Assembly: GCF_019599465.1 (NCBI RefSeq)
Contig: NZ_RKLR01000002.1
Location: 434,001 to 498,000, forward strand
Direction of reading: 5' to 3'
Length of the DNA stretch: 64,000 nucleotides
Source: Haloarcula rubra
Lineage (GTDB): Archaea > Halobacteriota > Halobacteria > Halobacteriales > Haloarculaceae
The translations under genes were made by a program, and so were the position numbers. Positions 57,258 to 64,000 of the stretch are shown here, one piece after another. Every line of letters begins with the position of its first letter. Within the stretch, counting starts at the first letter, position 1. The notes below the pieces were generated by a model that saw only the letters and a program-made list of their open reading frames with translations, was not told where the DNA came from and ran no database searches.

Positions 57258-59260
57258 GCGGCCCCGAGCGCGTACGGCGGCGTCTCCGAACGGCCGCACG
57301 CTGGGCATTCGCCGACCGGTACGGACTGGTCCTGTGGCTGGGTCTGCTCTGCTGGTTCGGGCTGACGTGGCGCGTCGGCGTCTTCATCCAGGACACGTAC
57401 GCGACGGCGAACACGCTGGTCGCACTCGCCGACGGGCAGTTACACGTCACGGAGATTCGCTACTCGCTCACGCTGGGATCACAGCCCGGACTCCACCGGT
57501 ACGACGGCCTGCTGTACGGGCGCAACTACGGGCAACTCGCGCTGGCGGTGCCACTGGTCTGGGCACTGGAGGGGGTCGCCACGGTGGTCGACCCGCGACT
57601 CCTCCTCGCCGGCCTGTGGGCCGGCCTCGGATTGGCGTTCGTCACACAGGTCGGCCGACTCGACGGCGTCGACAGGGAGCGGACGGTCACCGCCGGCTCG
57701 GTGGTCGTCGCACTCCTCTTCGCCGGGAGCGTCCTGACGGCGACGAATCTGGACCCCGACCGACTCGCGCTGGCGGCCTACCAGCTCTCGACGATGGCCG
57801 CGGCGGCGACGGCCGGACTCCTGCTGTACCGGCTGGTCGCCGACTGGCACGGGCGAAGGATCGGGCTGGCCGCCGGCGCTGCACTCGGCCTCGCGACGCC
57901 CGTCGGCTTCTGGGCCACGATTCCGAAACGGCACACGCTGGTCGCGGCGCTGGTGCTCGCGACGGTGTACGCCTTCGCCGTGAGCAGACGGACCGACGGC
58001 CGGACCGCACTCCGGGCCAGAGCGGCGGCGTACGCCTTCGCCGGCGCGATAACGTGGGTCCACGCGTTCGAGGCGTTCTTCGTCGTCGGCGTTCTGGGAA
58101 TCGTCGACCTCCTGACCGCGCGGTCGAACCGGCCTCGTGACCTGCTGGTCGTCGGCCTCGTCCTCCTGCTCGCGGCGACGCCGATGCTGGCGACGAACTA
58201 CGCCATCTCCGGCAACCCCGCGGAACCGCCGCGCCTGTTGCCGAACGTCGACGGTGGGGACGTCGAGTTCTCGCCAGACACGGACGGCGGGGCTGACGGG
58301 AGTGGGGGAACTGACGGTGCGAACTCCGGTACGGACGGAGGGAGTGGTAGTACTGGAAGCGGTGGGGACGGTACGAGCGGCACACAGGACGGCGAGTCGG
58401 CACGTACACCACCTGATACCGACCCCGTCGGTTCGTTCGTCGAGTCGACAGTGGACACTGCGTCGTCGACGGCCGGCGCGGTCGAGCCCATCTGGACGTT
58501 CGCCGGCGGGGCAGTCGCCGACGGCGTCGACACGCTCGACGAACCGGCCCGCCTCTCGCACGTCTTCGTCCGCAGCGGGCACGTACCGGGCGTCAGCTAT
58601 CGACTCAACGACTACGAGGTGATAGAACTCACCTTGCTGGAGGCGACGCCGATACTCGGAGCGTTGCTGGCGGTACCGGTGCTCGCGGGGCGACGACTGA
58701 CCGGAGTCACGTTCGACTCGCTCCGCCCGCCCGACCCCCGAACGCTCTCGCCACGCCGGCAGACGGACTCGCTGGTCGTGGCGCTCGCCGTCGTCCTGAC
58801 CGTCGTCTACCTCCCCCGGTTACCGCTGTTCAGCCAGCTGACGGTGCGATACCTCCACCCGGTCGTACCGCTCGCGGTGTACGGCGTCTGCCGGGTGCCC
58901 GCCGTCCGGACGGCCGTCGTCGACGAGACTGCGTGGTTGTGGCGGGCCTACGTCGGGAGTCTCCTGCTGGCAGTCACCGTCGTCCTCGGCGGCATCGTGG
59001 GCCTCGGGTTGGCGCTGGGGGAAGCCGTGCAGTACCACGCGCTGTGGAACCTCGCGGCGGCCACCGTCTGCGCACTCGCCGTCGTCGGGCGGACGCTCGC
59101 GCCAGAGCGCGTCACGACCCGCACCGTCGCCGCCGGACTCGCACTCCCGGCCGGGTTCACGACGGCGTTTCTGGCGCTGTCGGGACTCGTGTACTTCGAG
59201 TACGGGACCTACGCCTTCGACCTCGTCCGGGTCGTCGCCGACCTGTTGCCGACGCTGTGA
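57254..59260 (+). CDS. Large polytopic membrane protein with a disordered insert
   Basis: A 668-residue membrane protein with about 12-14 helices and a GTG start. The N-terminal GLVLWLGLLCWFGLTWRVGVFIQDTYATANTLVALADGQ recalls GT-C-fold glycosyltransferases, which have an acidic motif in the first extracellular loop (here QDTYATA), but no DxD is definite. Residues about 335-385 form a glycine/serine/aspartate insert (DGGADGSGG ... GTSGTQDGE), which would be extracellular. Translationally coupled to the preceding secreted protein. Position between archaellin and cheY suggests cell-surface or archaellum glycan work; this is inference. Confidence 0.65.
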   Translation: MSGPERVRRRLRTAARWAFADRYGLVLWLGLLCWFGLTWRVGVFIQDTYATANTLVALADGQLHVTEIRYSLTLGSQPGLHRYDGLLYGRNYGQLALAVPLVWALEGVATVVDPRLLLAGLWAGLGLAFVTQVGRLDGVDRERTVTAGSVVVALLFAGSVLTATNLDPDRLALAAYQLSTMAAAATAGLLLYRLVADWHGRRIGLAAGAALGLATPVGFWATIPKRHTLVAALVLATVYAFAVSRRTDGRTALRARAAAYAFAGAITWVHAFEAFFVVGVLGIVDLLTARSNRPRDLLVVGLVLLLAATPMLATNYAISGNPAEPPRLLPNVDGGDVEFSPDTDGGADGSGGTDGANSGTDGGSGSTGSGGDGTSGTQDGESARTPPDTDPVGSFVESTVDTASSTAGAVEPIWTFAGGAVADGVDTLDEPARLSHVFVRSGHVPGVSYRLNDYEVIELTLLEATPILGALLAVPVLAGRRLTGVTFDSLRPPDPRTLSPRRQTDSLVVALAVVLTVVYLPRLPLFSQLTVRYLHPVVPLAVYGVCRVPAVRTAVVDETAWLWRAYVGSLLLAVTVVLGGIVGLGLALGEAVQYHALWNLAAATVCALAVVGRTLAPERVTTRTVAAGLALPAGFTTAFLALSGLVYFEYGTYAFDLVRVVADLLPTL

Positions 59261-59302
59261 GCGGGGCGACGACGAGCGTCCCGTCCGACCGCAGTACACC
59301 GG

Positions 59303-59338
59303 TATCAGAGGCGATAATTTACGGGACACCTTTATTTA
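59303..59338 (+). promoter_or_regulatory. cheY promoter with dyad
   Basis: TATCA-GAGGC-GATA at 59303-59316, 14 bases, then TTTATTTA at 59331-59338. The cheY ATG is at 59369, 38 nt after the TATA start. It is expected to drive cheY-cheC-cheD. Confidence 0.65.
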
Positions 59339-59368
59339 GCTCATCACGGTACTTCGTCTCGATAGGTC

Positions 59369-59728
59369 ATGCCAGACGTACTGATTGCCGACGATTCGGA
59401 GTTTATGCGCAACCTCCTCCGGGAGATTCTCGAGGAGGACCACACTATCGTCGGGGAAGTCGAGAACGGCGTGGAGGCCGTCGAAGTGTACAAAGAAGAG
59501 ACGCCGGACCTCGTGATGATGGACATCGTGATGCCCATCCGGGACGGTATCGAGGCGACCGACGAGATAAAGTCCAGTAACCCTGACGCGAACGTCATCA
59601 TGTGTACGAGCGTCGGTCAGGAGGAGAAGATGAAAGAGGCGGTCAAGGCGGGTGCGGACGGGTACATCACGAAACCGTTCCAGAAGCCGAGCGTCATCGA
59701 GGCCATCGAGGACGTCGTCCCGTCATAG
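59369..59728 (+). CDS. cheY: Chemotaxis response regulator CheY
   Basis: A 119-residue receiver domain: LIADDSEFMRNLLREIL (acidic pair at 8-9), phospho-acceptor Asp52 in LVMMDIVMP, Thr80 in VIMCTSVG, and Lys102 in YITKPF. Single-domain CheY binds the archaellum motor through CheF. It starts a rightward cheY-cheC-cheD block; the next gene begins directly after its stop. Confidence 0.96.
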   Translation: MPDVLIADDSEFMRNLLREILEEDHTIVGEVENGVEAVEVYKEETPDLVMMDIVMPIRDGIEATDEIKSSNPDANVIMCTSVGQEEKMKEAVKAGADGYITKPFQKPSVIEAIEDVVPS

Positions 59729-60946
59729 ATGAACGTCGACATCCAGTCGCTCGGCACGTTCAACCAACTCGCACACGAGGGGGCCCAGCAGGCCACACAG
59801 TCGCTGGCACAGATGACGGGCATCGACGCCGTCGTCGACGTGACCAAAATTACGCTGCTGGACCGGGCCGACGTCGGCGACGACCTCACCGGGGCGGAGT
59901 TCGTCGGTGTCCAGTTCGGGTTCGAGGGGGCACTCGAGGGGGAGACGGTCCTCGTCTTCGACCGGGACTCGGCCGACACTATCGCCGACTCACTGATGCC
60001 GGGGGCGAGCGACGACCCCGCGATGGCCCAGAGCAGCGTCGAGGAGATAGGCAACATCATGATGAGCGGGTTCATCGACGGGTGGGCCGACTACCTCGAC
60101 TCCACCATCGACCACTCGCCGCCCGAGTACATCGAGCGGTCGGGTGCCGACGTGTTGCCCGACGCCCCAGAACCCGACGAGCACCAGCAGGTGTTCGTCT
60201 TCAAGTCGGAGATAGAGTGGGTCGGCGAGTCGGTCAACTTCTACATCTACATGCTCCCCGAGTACGACCCGCTCGCGGAGATGATGATGGAACACGGCGA
60301 CACCGACGGCGACGCCATCCCCATCGACAAACTCCAGACGTTCAACGAGATGACGACGAGCGGCACCCAACAGGCCGCCGGCAACGTCGAGATGATGACG
60401 GGCATCCCGACGACGGCGGAGGTGACCGAGATCAGCTTCGCGCCCATCGAGGACGTCCCGAAGCAGATCGGGACCGACACCTACGTCGGGACGGTGGTCG
60501 AGTTCACCGGCACCCCCAGCGGCTACCTGATGGTGCTGTTCGACGAAGTCTCGGCGGTCAACGTCGCCGAGGCGATGATGCCCGTCGAAGTCGAGGGCGA
60601 CGGCGTGACCGACCAGCACAAGGCTGCCATCGAGGAACTCGGCAACATCATGACCAGCGGGTTCGTCGACGGGTGGGCGAACGTCCTCCAGACGTCGGTC
60701 GACCACACGCCGCCGCGACTGGTCCACGACATGGGGCGGTCCATCGTCGACCCCCTCGCGGCACAGGTCGGCCAGCATCAGGAACACGCGTTCATCATCA
60801 ACTCGACGATGCGGACCGACGACATCGAGTTCAACGCCGAGATACACGCGCTGCCGAACGAGAAGGAACTGCGAGAAGCGCTCGAAGACCTAGACGTAGA
60901 GCGCGCCGACGAGACCGACGCGGACGTCGAACAGATATTCGAATAA
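59729..60946 (+). CDS. cheC: Double-domain CheC phosphatase-like protein
   Basis: A 405-residue protein made of two CheC domains. The repeats begin GTFNQLAHEGAQQATQSLAQMTG and QTFNEMTTSGTQQAAGNVEMMTG, and each contains the E-x3-N helix: SSVEEIGNIMMSGFIDGWADYL (near 106) and AAIEELGNIMTSGFVDGWANVL (near 300). Both E-x3-N pairs look intact, so two active centres are possible, dephosphorylating CheY. Twice the usual length; other haloarchaea also have both single and double CheC. Overlaps cheD by 1 bp (TAATG). Confidence 0.92.
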   Translation: MNVDIQSLGTFNQLAHEGAQQATQSLAQMTGIDAVVDVTKITLLDRADVGDDLTGAEFVGVQFGFEGALEGETVLVFDRDSADTIADSLMPGASDDPAMAQSSVEEIGNIMMSGFIDGWADYLDSTIDHSPPEYIERSGADVLPDAPEPDEHQQVFVFKSEIEWVGESVNFYIYMLPEYDPLAEMMMEHGDTDGDAIPIDKLQTFNEMTTSGTQQAAGNVEMMTGIPTTAEVTEISFAPIEDVPKQIGTDTYVGTVVEFTGTPSGYLMVLFDEVSAVNVAEAMMPVEVEGDGVTDQHKAAIEELGNIMTSGFVDGWANVLQTSVDHTPPRLVHDMGRSIVDPLAAQVGQHQEHAFIINSTMRTDDIEFNAEIHALPNEKELREALEDLDVERADETDADVEQIFE

Positions 60947-61467
60947 TGAAAGTGTACGACGGCAGCCAGACGGAGCGTGCCCAACAGAGCGAACCAGAGC
61001 GTATCAAAGTCGGTATCGCCGAGTATCGGGTGACCACCGACGAGGCCGTCCTGACGACCAGTGGACTGGGCTCCTGTATCGGCGTCGGCATCTACGACGA
61101 GGTGTCGGGTGCCGCCGGACTCGTCCACGTCATGCTGCCGACGGCGGAGGACGTCGAAGGCGGGAACCGGGCGAAGTTCGCCGACACGGGGGTCGCGGCC
61201 CTCGTCGAGGCGCTAGAAGCCGAGGGTGCCTCGCGTGACGGCATGCGCGCGAAGATAGCCGGTGGGAGCGACATGCTCGACTTCTCCGAGAACGGCCCCT
61301 CTATCGGCTCTCGGAACGCCGACCAGGTCAAGGAGACGCTAGCGGCGTTCGACATCCCGGTGCTCGGCGAAGACGTCGGCGGGGACCACGGTCGCTCGCT
61401 CAGACTGGAGTCCGACACCGGCGACTTCGTGGTCAAGAGCGCGAACACCGAGTCGACGACGCTTTGA
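60946..61467 (+). CDS. cheD: Chemoreceptor glutamine deamidase CheD
   Basis: A 173-residue CheD: LTTSGLGSCIGVGIYDE (Cys nucleophile near residue 44), AAGLVHVMLPTAED (histidine near 60), and KIAGGSDMLDF (near 104). CheD deamidates transducers and binds CheC. The ATG overlaps the cheC stop (TAATG), so they are coupled, in line with their known complex. Confidence 0.95.
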   Translation: MKVYDGSQTERAQQSEPERIKVGIAEYRVTTDEAVLTTSGLGSCIGVGIYDEVSGAAGLVHVMLPTAEDVEGGNRAKFADTGVAALVEALEAEGASRDGMRAKIAGGSDMLDFSENGPSIGSRNADQVKETLAAFDIPVLGEDVGGDHGRSLRLESDTGDFVVKSANTESTTL

Positions 61468-61707
61468 TTTCGCCGTCCGATAACTGGGGTCGCCCCAGTA
61501 TCGGTGACGATGTCTGACGCCCGTCTGCCGGAAACGCGCCCGTCAGCCGCTTTCGCGGCCAATCTCCACTCGAAGCGTTCCTCCCGATAAAAATGCACTA
61601 ATCTGAACAAGGAATTTAAACCATAAAAGTCGGAAATAGTGTTTTTATTATCAACGATGATAGGCTAGACGGAATATTCAAGGGCGTTTGCGGCAATTAA
61701 CTGGCTA
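61468..61707. other. 240-bp gap before the archaellum accessory operon
   Basis: No gene supported. The right half is AT-rich (ATTTAAACCATAAAAG near 61615-61630; GTTTTTATTATC near 61641-61652) and holds the arlCE promoter. The T-run at 61642-61646 could end the cheD transcript. Confidence 0.6.
61649..61680 (+). promoter_or_regulatory. arlCE promoter with dyad
   Basis: TATCA-ACGAT-GATA at 61649-61662 followed by the AT-rich GGAATATTCA (61671-61680), whose centre is about 4 bases closer than in the cheW, archaellin and cheY copies. ATG of arlCE is at 61708. Confidence 0.55.
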
Positions 61708-63318
61708 ATGAGTAGTCTCGCTCTCCTGCCGACGCTGCAGGCACTGGCCCCGGACGTGGTCGCACTCGTGCCCGCGTTGCTGGTGCTCCTCTCCGGGGGC
61801 CTCGTCGGTATGAGCATCAAGAACATGTTCGACTCCATCATGTCGGACGACGAGAGCGACGACGACGGCGACGACGAGATGGCCGACGGCGGTGGACTGA
61901 TGGCCGAGGAGGGCGGCGGGGGCGACGACCTCGGCGGCCTCGGCGGTCTCGACGACGGCGGCGACGACATGGGCGGGTTCGGTGACGACGAGTTCGGGGA
62001 CATGGAGGACGCGACTGGCCCCGACACCGACGAACTGGAACACCGCATCGACGAACTGGAGAACGAGGTCGGCAGTCTCTCCTCGACGGTCAACACTGTC
62101 CGCACGGAGAACGAGTCCATCTCCGAGTCGGTCGACGAGGTCCAGGAGAACGTCCGCAAACTGCTGGACATCTACGAGATGGTCACGCGCGGGGTCAACC
62201 CCTTCGCGGACGACGTCGACGCCGGGATGGGCGGCGGCATGGGCGGTGGTGGCTCCTTCGGTCTGTTCGACGACGACGGTGGTGGCGACGAGGAGGAGGA
62301 CATCGACGACGACGTCGCCACCGCGGACGCGGAGGGCTTCTTCGACGAGGACCTCGTCGAGGACGACGGCGGCAGTATGTCGATGGACGACGGCGACGAC
62401 ATGTTCGCCGACGACGACTTCGGCGGCGGCGACTTCGAGGACGACGGCGGGTCGTTCGACGAGGGGTTCGACGACTTCGAGGAGGACGACGACATGAGCA
62501 TGGACGACGGACTCGACGTGGACGAGGGGGGTACCGACGACGGTGACGACGGTGAGGGTGGCAAGTCCTTCGCCGAACTGAAAGACGAGTACGAGTCCGG
62601 CGACGCCGACTGGGCCGAGGGCGAGGAGTCTGCCGACGAGGCGGCGATGGAGGCGGGCGACGAGATGCTGGACGACGACGAGGACCTCTCTGCGGACGAC
62701 GACCTGTTGGAGGACGACGACGGTGGCCTCGAGAACGACGACCTGTTCGACGAGGTCATCGAGGACGACGCGATGGACGACGCCCCGGAGGCAGTCGAAC
62801 CGGACCCGGAACCCGAAGTCACGTCCGACCCGGACCCTGAGCTGGAGCCCGAACCCGGCGCCACGCCGGACCCAGACCCGGAGCAGGCGCCGGACCCGGA
62901 ACCCGAAGTCACGCCCGACTCGGAGCCAGAACCGGACCCCGAACCGACGACCGAGGCGGACCCCGACGCCGACAGCGACGGCGGCAAACCGTACCTCCAG
63001 ACGATGCCAGAGGGGTTCGCGGCGGACCTCATCGTCGTCGAGTGGCTGGAGTTCCTCGTCAGTCGGGCCGGTTACCGCGAGGCGTCCCGTGCGATAGACT
63101 ACTACGAGACCATCGGCTGGATAGACGCGTCCGTCGCCGACAGCCTCACGGAGTACCTCCGCGGGTTCGACGACGTGGACGACACCGGCAGTGGTCTCAC
63201 CATCGACCACCACACCGAGAGCCTCCGCTACATCTCGCAACTGGACGACGACAGCGGGGCCGACGCCGTCGCGCTCTCGAAACTCGTCGGGGGTGGTGCC
63301 GATGGGCTTCAGCGTTAG
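61708..63318 (+). CDS. arlCE: Archaellum motor/switch protein ArlC-ArlE fusion
   Basis: A 536-residue fusion. An N-terminal hydrophobic segment (LVPALLVLLSGGLVGMSI) is followed by a D/G-rich stretch, a coiled coil (ELEHRIDELENEVGSLSSTVNTVRTENESISESVDEVQENVRKLL, near 110-150), a very acidic low-complexity linker of about 230 residues (many D, E and G; DPDPEPE-type repeats near 370-420), and the C-terminal ArlD/E domain (LQTMPEGFAADLIVVEWLEFLV to the end). In haloarchaea this forms part of the cytosolic motor complex and connects to CheF. The linker is longer than the folded parts. Confidence 0.92.
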   Translation: MSSLALLPTLQALAPDVVALVPALLVLLSGGLVGMSIKNMFDSIMSDDESDDDGDDEMADGGGLMAEEGGGGDDLGGLGGLDDGGDDMGGFGDDEFGDMEDATGPDTDELEHRIDELENEVGSLSSTVNTVRTENESISESVDEVQENVRKLLDIYEMVTRGVNPFADDVDAGMGGGMGGGGSFGLFDDDGGGDEEEDIDDDVATADAEGFFDEDLVEDDGGSMSMDDGDDMFADDDFGGGDFEDDGGSFDEGFDDFEEDDDMSMDDGLDVDEGGTDDGDDGEGGKSFAELKDEYESGDADWAEGEESADEAAMEAGDEMLDDDEDLSADDDLLEDDDGGLENDDLFDEVIEDDAMDDAPEAVEPDPEPEVTSDPDPELEPEPGATPDPDPEQAPDPEPEVTPDSEPEPDPEPTTEADPDADSDGGKPYLQTMPEGFAADLIVVEWLEFLVSRAGYREASRAIDYYETIGWIDASVADSLTEYLRGFDDVDDTGSGLTIDHHTESLRYISQLDDDSGADAVALSKLVGGGADGLQR

Positions 63319-63745
63319 TGGCTCGGCGGCCCTCGTCTTCGTCGCCATGTTCATCGGCTTCGGGATGTTCTACTCGGCGACCGCCAACGGCTTCGAGAAC
63401 GTCAACGACGCCCGCGACGCACAGGCCGACCGGACGCTCGAACAGCAGAACACCGCCATCGACGTGACCGACGTGACCTACAACACGACGGCCGACTCGC
63501 TGAACGTCACCGTCGTCAACACGGGGTCGACCGACCTGACCGTCGCCGACGTGGACTTGCTGGCGGACAACGTGTACCTCACCGGCTACCGGACCGCCGT
63601 CGACGGCGACGAGACGACGGACATCTGGCTCCCCGAGGAACGACTCGTCGTCAACGCCACGGGGCTGACGACGGACCCCGGCCGGGTGAAGGTGGTCACC
63701 GGCCCCGGCGTCTCGGCCGTCGAGACGACGCAGGTGGTGAGCTAG
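63302..63745 (+). CDS. arlF: Archaellum stator protein ArlF
   Basis: A 147-residue protein: MGFSVSGSAALVFVAMFIGFGMFYSATANGFENVNDARDAQADRTLEQQN, one membrane helix followed by a beta-sandwich (VTYNTTADSLNVTVVNTGSTDLTVADVDLLADN). ArlF and ArlG bind the S-layer and anchor the motor outside the membrane. The ATG at 63302 lies inside arlCE (17-bp overlap); a GTG at 63296 is possible. Three sequons (NTT, NVT and NAT) could be glycosylated. Confidence 0.9.
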   Translation: MGFSVSGSAALVFVAMFIGFGMFYSATANGFENVNDARDAQADRTLEQQNTAIDVTDVTYNTTADSLNVTVVNTGSTDLTVADVDLLADNVYLTGYRTAVDGDETTDIWLPEERLVVNATGLTTDPGRVKVVTGPGVSAVETTQVVS

Positions 63746-64000
63746 ATGGCGAGCGTCTCCGTCTCTCACCTCATCATCTTCATCGCGTCGATGATGATAG
63801 CGGCGAGCGTCGCCGGCGTGTTCACCGACAGCATCGGCCAGTTGAGCAACGCCGTCTCCGAACAGGGACTGGACGTCAGTAGCGACGTCCGGACCGACGT
63901 CGAGATCATCTCCGACAGCGGGAGCGACGCCGTCTACGACAGTAACGGCGACGAGAACGTCACGCTCCACGTCAAGAACACCGGGTCCGAACCACTCGGG
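63746..64000 (+). CDS. arlG: Archaellum stator protein ArlG (3' end outside window)
   Basis: The first 85 residues: MASVSVSHLIIFIASMMIAASVAGVFTDSIGQL, a membrane helix similar to ArlF, then the start of a beta-sandwich (VRTDVEIISDSGSDAVYDSNGDENVTLHVKNTG). It begins directly after the arlF stop and runs off the right edge. ArlG works with ArlF as stator. The rest of the operon (arlH, arlI, arlJ) is expected beyond 64 kb. Confidence 0.88.
   Translation, partial: MASVSVSHLIIFIASMMIAASVAGVFTDSIGQLSNAVSEQGLDVSSDVRTDVEIISDSGSDAVYDSNGDENVTLHVKNTGSEPLG

Noticed and set aside
58250-58430. Gly/Ser/Asp-rich stretch considered as a frameshift in the large membrane protein.
   Set aside because: The frame stays open on both sides with good membrane helices, so a disordered insert is simpler.
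61705-63354. A 549-codon open frame on the minus strand opposite arlCE.
   Set aside because: It is the antisense of an acidic, GC-rich gene, has valine- and histidine-rich repetitive protein without domains, and arlCE on the other strand is certain.

Overview
The window is chromosomal DNA of an extremely halophilic euryarchaeon (class Halobacteria, probably a Haloarcula-like lineage). The evidence is high GC with strong third-position G/C bias, very acidic proteins, mostly leaderless genes with a TATA element about 25-35 nt before the start codon, an archaeal ribosomal protein (S6e), archaeal CheF proteins and an archaellum locus. I assigned about 78 protein genes. I found no rRNA, tRNA, CRISPR array or complete insertion sequence.

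Layout. 1-16 kb: sugar-phosphate metabolism (two phosphohexomutases, RpiA), LarB, a short histone-fold protein, a divergent pair of two-domain sulfurtransferases, a beta-CASP RNase-like protein, membrane proteins and several tiny zinc-finger proteins. 16-31 kb: CNNM/CorC-like protein, VOC protein, SDR, glutaredoxin, ThiE, CBS-containing site-2 protease, arylsulfotransferase-like surface protein, ZIP transporter, nicotinate phosphoribosyltransferase, sensor kinase and two tandem surface lipoproteins. 31-41 kb: lipoate ligase-like protein, dihydroorotase, three universal stress proteins, a DHH phosphoesterase, Hsp20, a dUTPase-like protein and S6e. 42-46.5 kb: a thiamine block with an HTH-ThiN regulator divergent from two TenA proteins and a sodium/solute symporter. 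46.8-64 kb: a chemotaxis and archaellum locus. CheB, CheA, CheR, a HEAT protein and CheF run leftward. CheW, a KaiC-like ATPase, a winged-helix regulator, a small membrane protein, an archaellin, three genes of unknown role, CheY, CheC, CheD, ArlCE, ArlF and ArlG (cut by the window end) run rightward.

The strongest unexplained signal is in that last region. A dyad, TATCA-N5-GATA (one copy AATCA), recurs upstream of cheW, a winged-helix gene, a small membrane-protein gene, the archaellin gene, cheY and arlCE. In four rightward promoters it ends 13-14 nt before the TATA element. The cheW copy has the same geometry toward the divergent cheB-cheA operon. This looks like an undescribed motility/chemotaxis operator, and the winged-helix protein at 54.4 kb is a candidate binder.

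The second signal is a family of DNA hairpins downstream of two genes, at 11.1 and 38.5 kb. Each has a variable stem around an 11-nt core GA-N-C-GNA-G-N'-GA in which N and N' stay complementary. Pieces of the 3' end of the adjacent gene are duplicated among the hairpins. A related pair of perfect hairpins sits in frame inside the beta-CASP gene at 12.9 kb, and a different hairpin-rich block lies at 42.4 kb.
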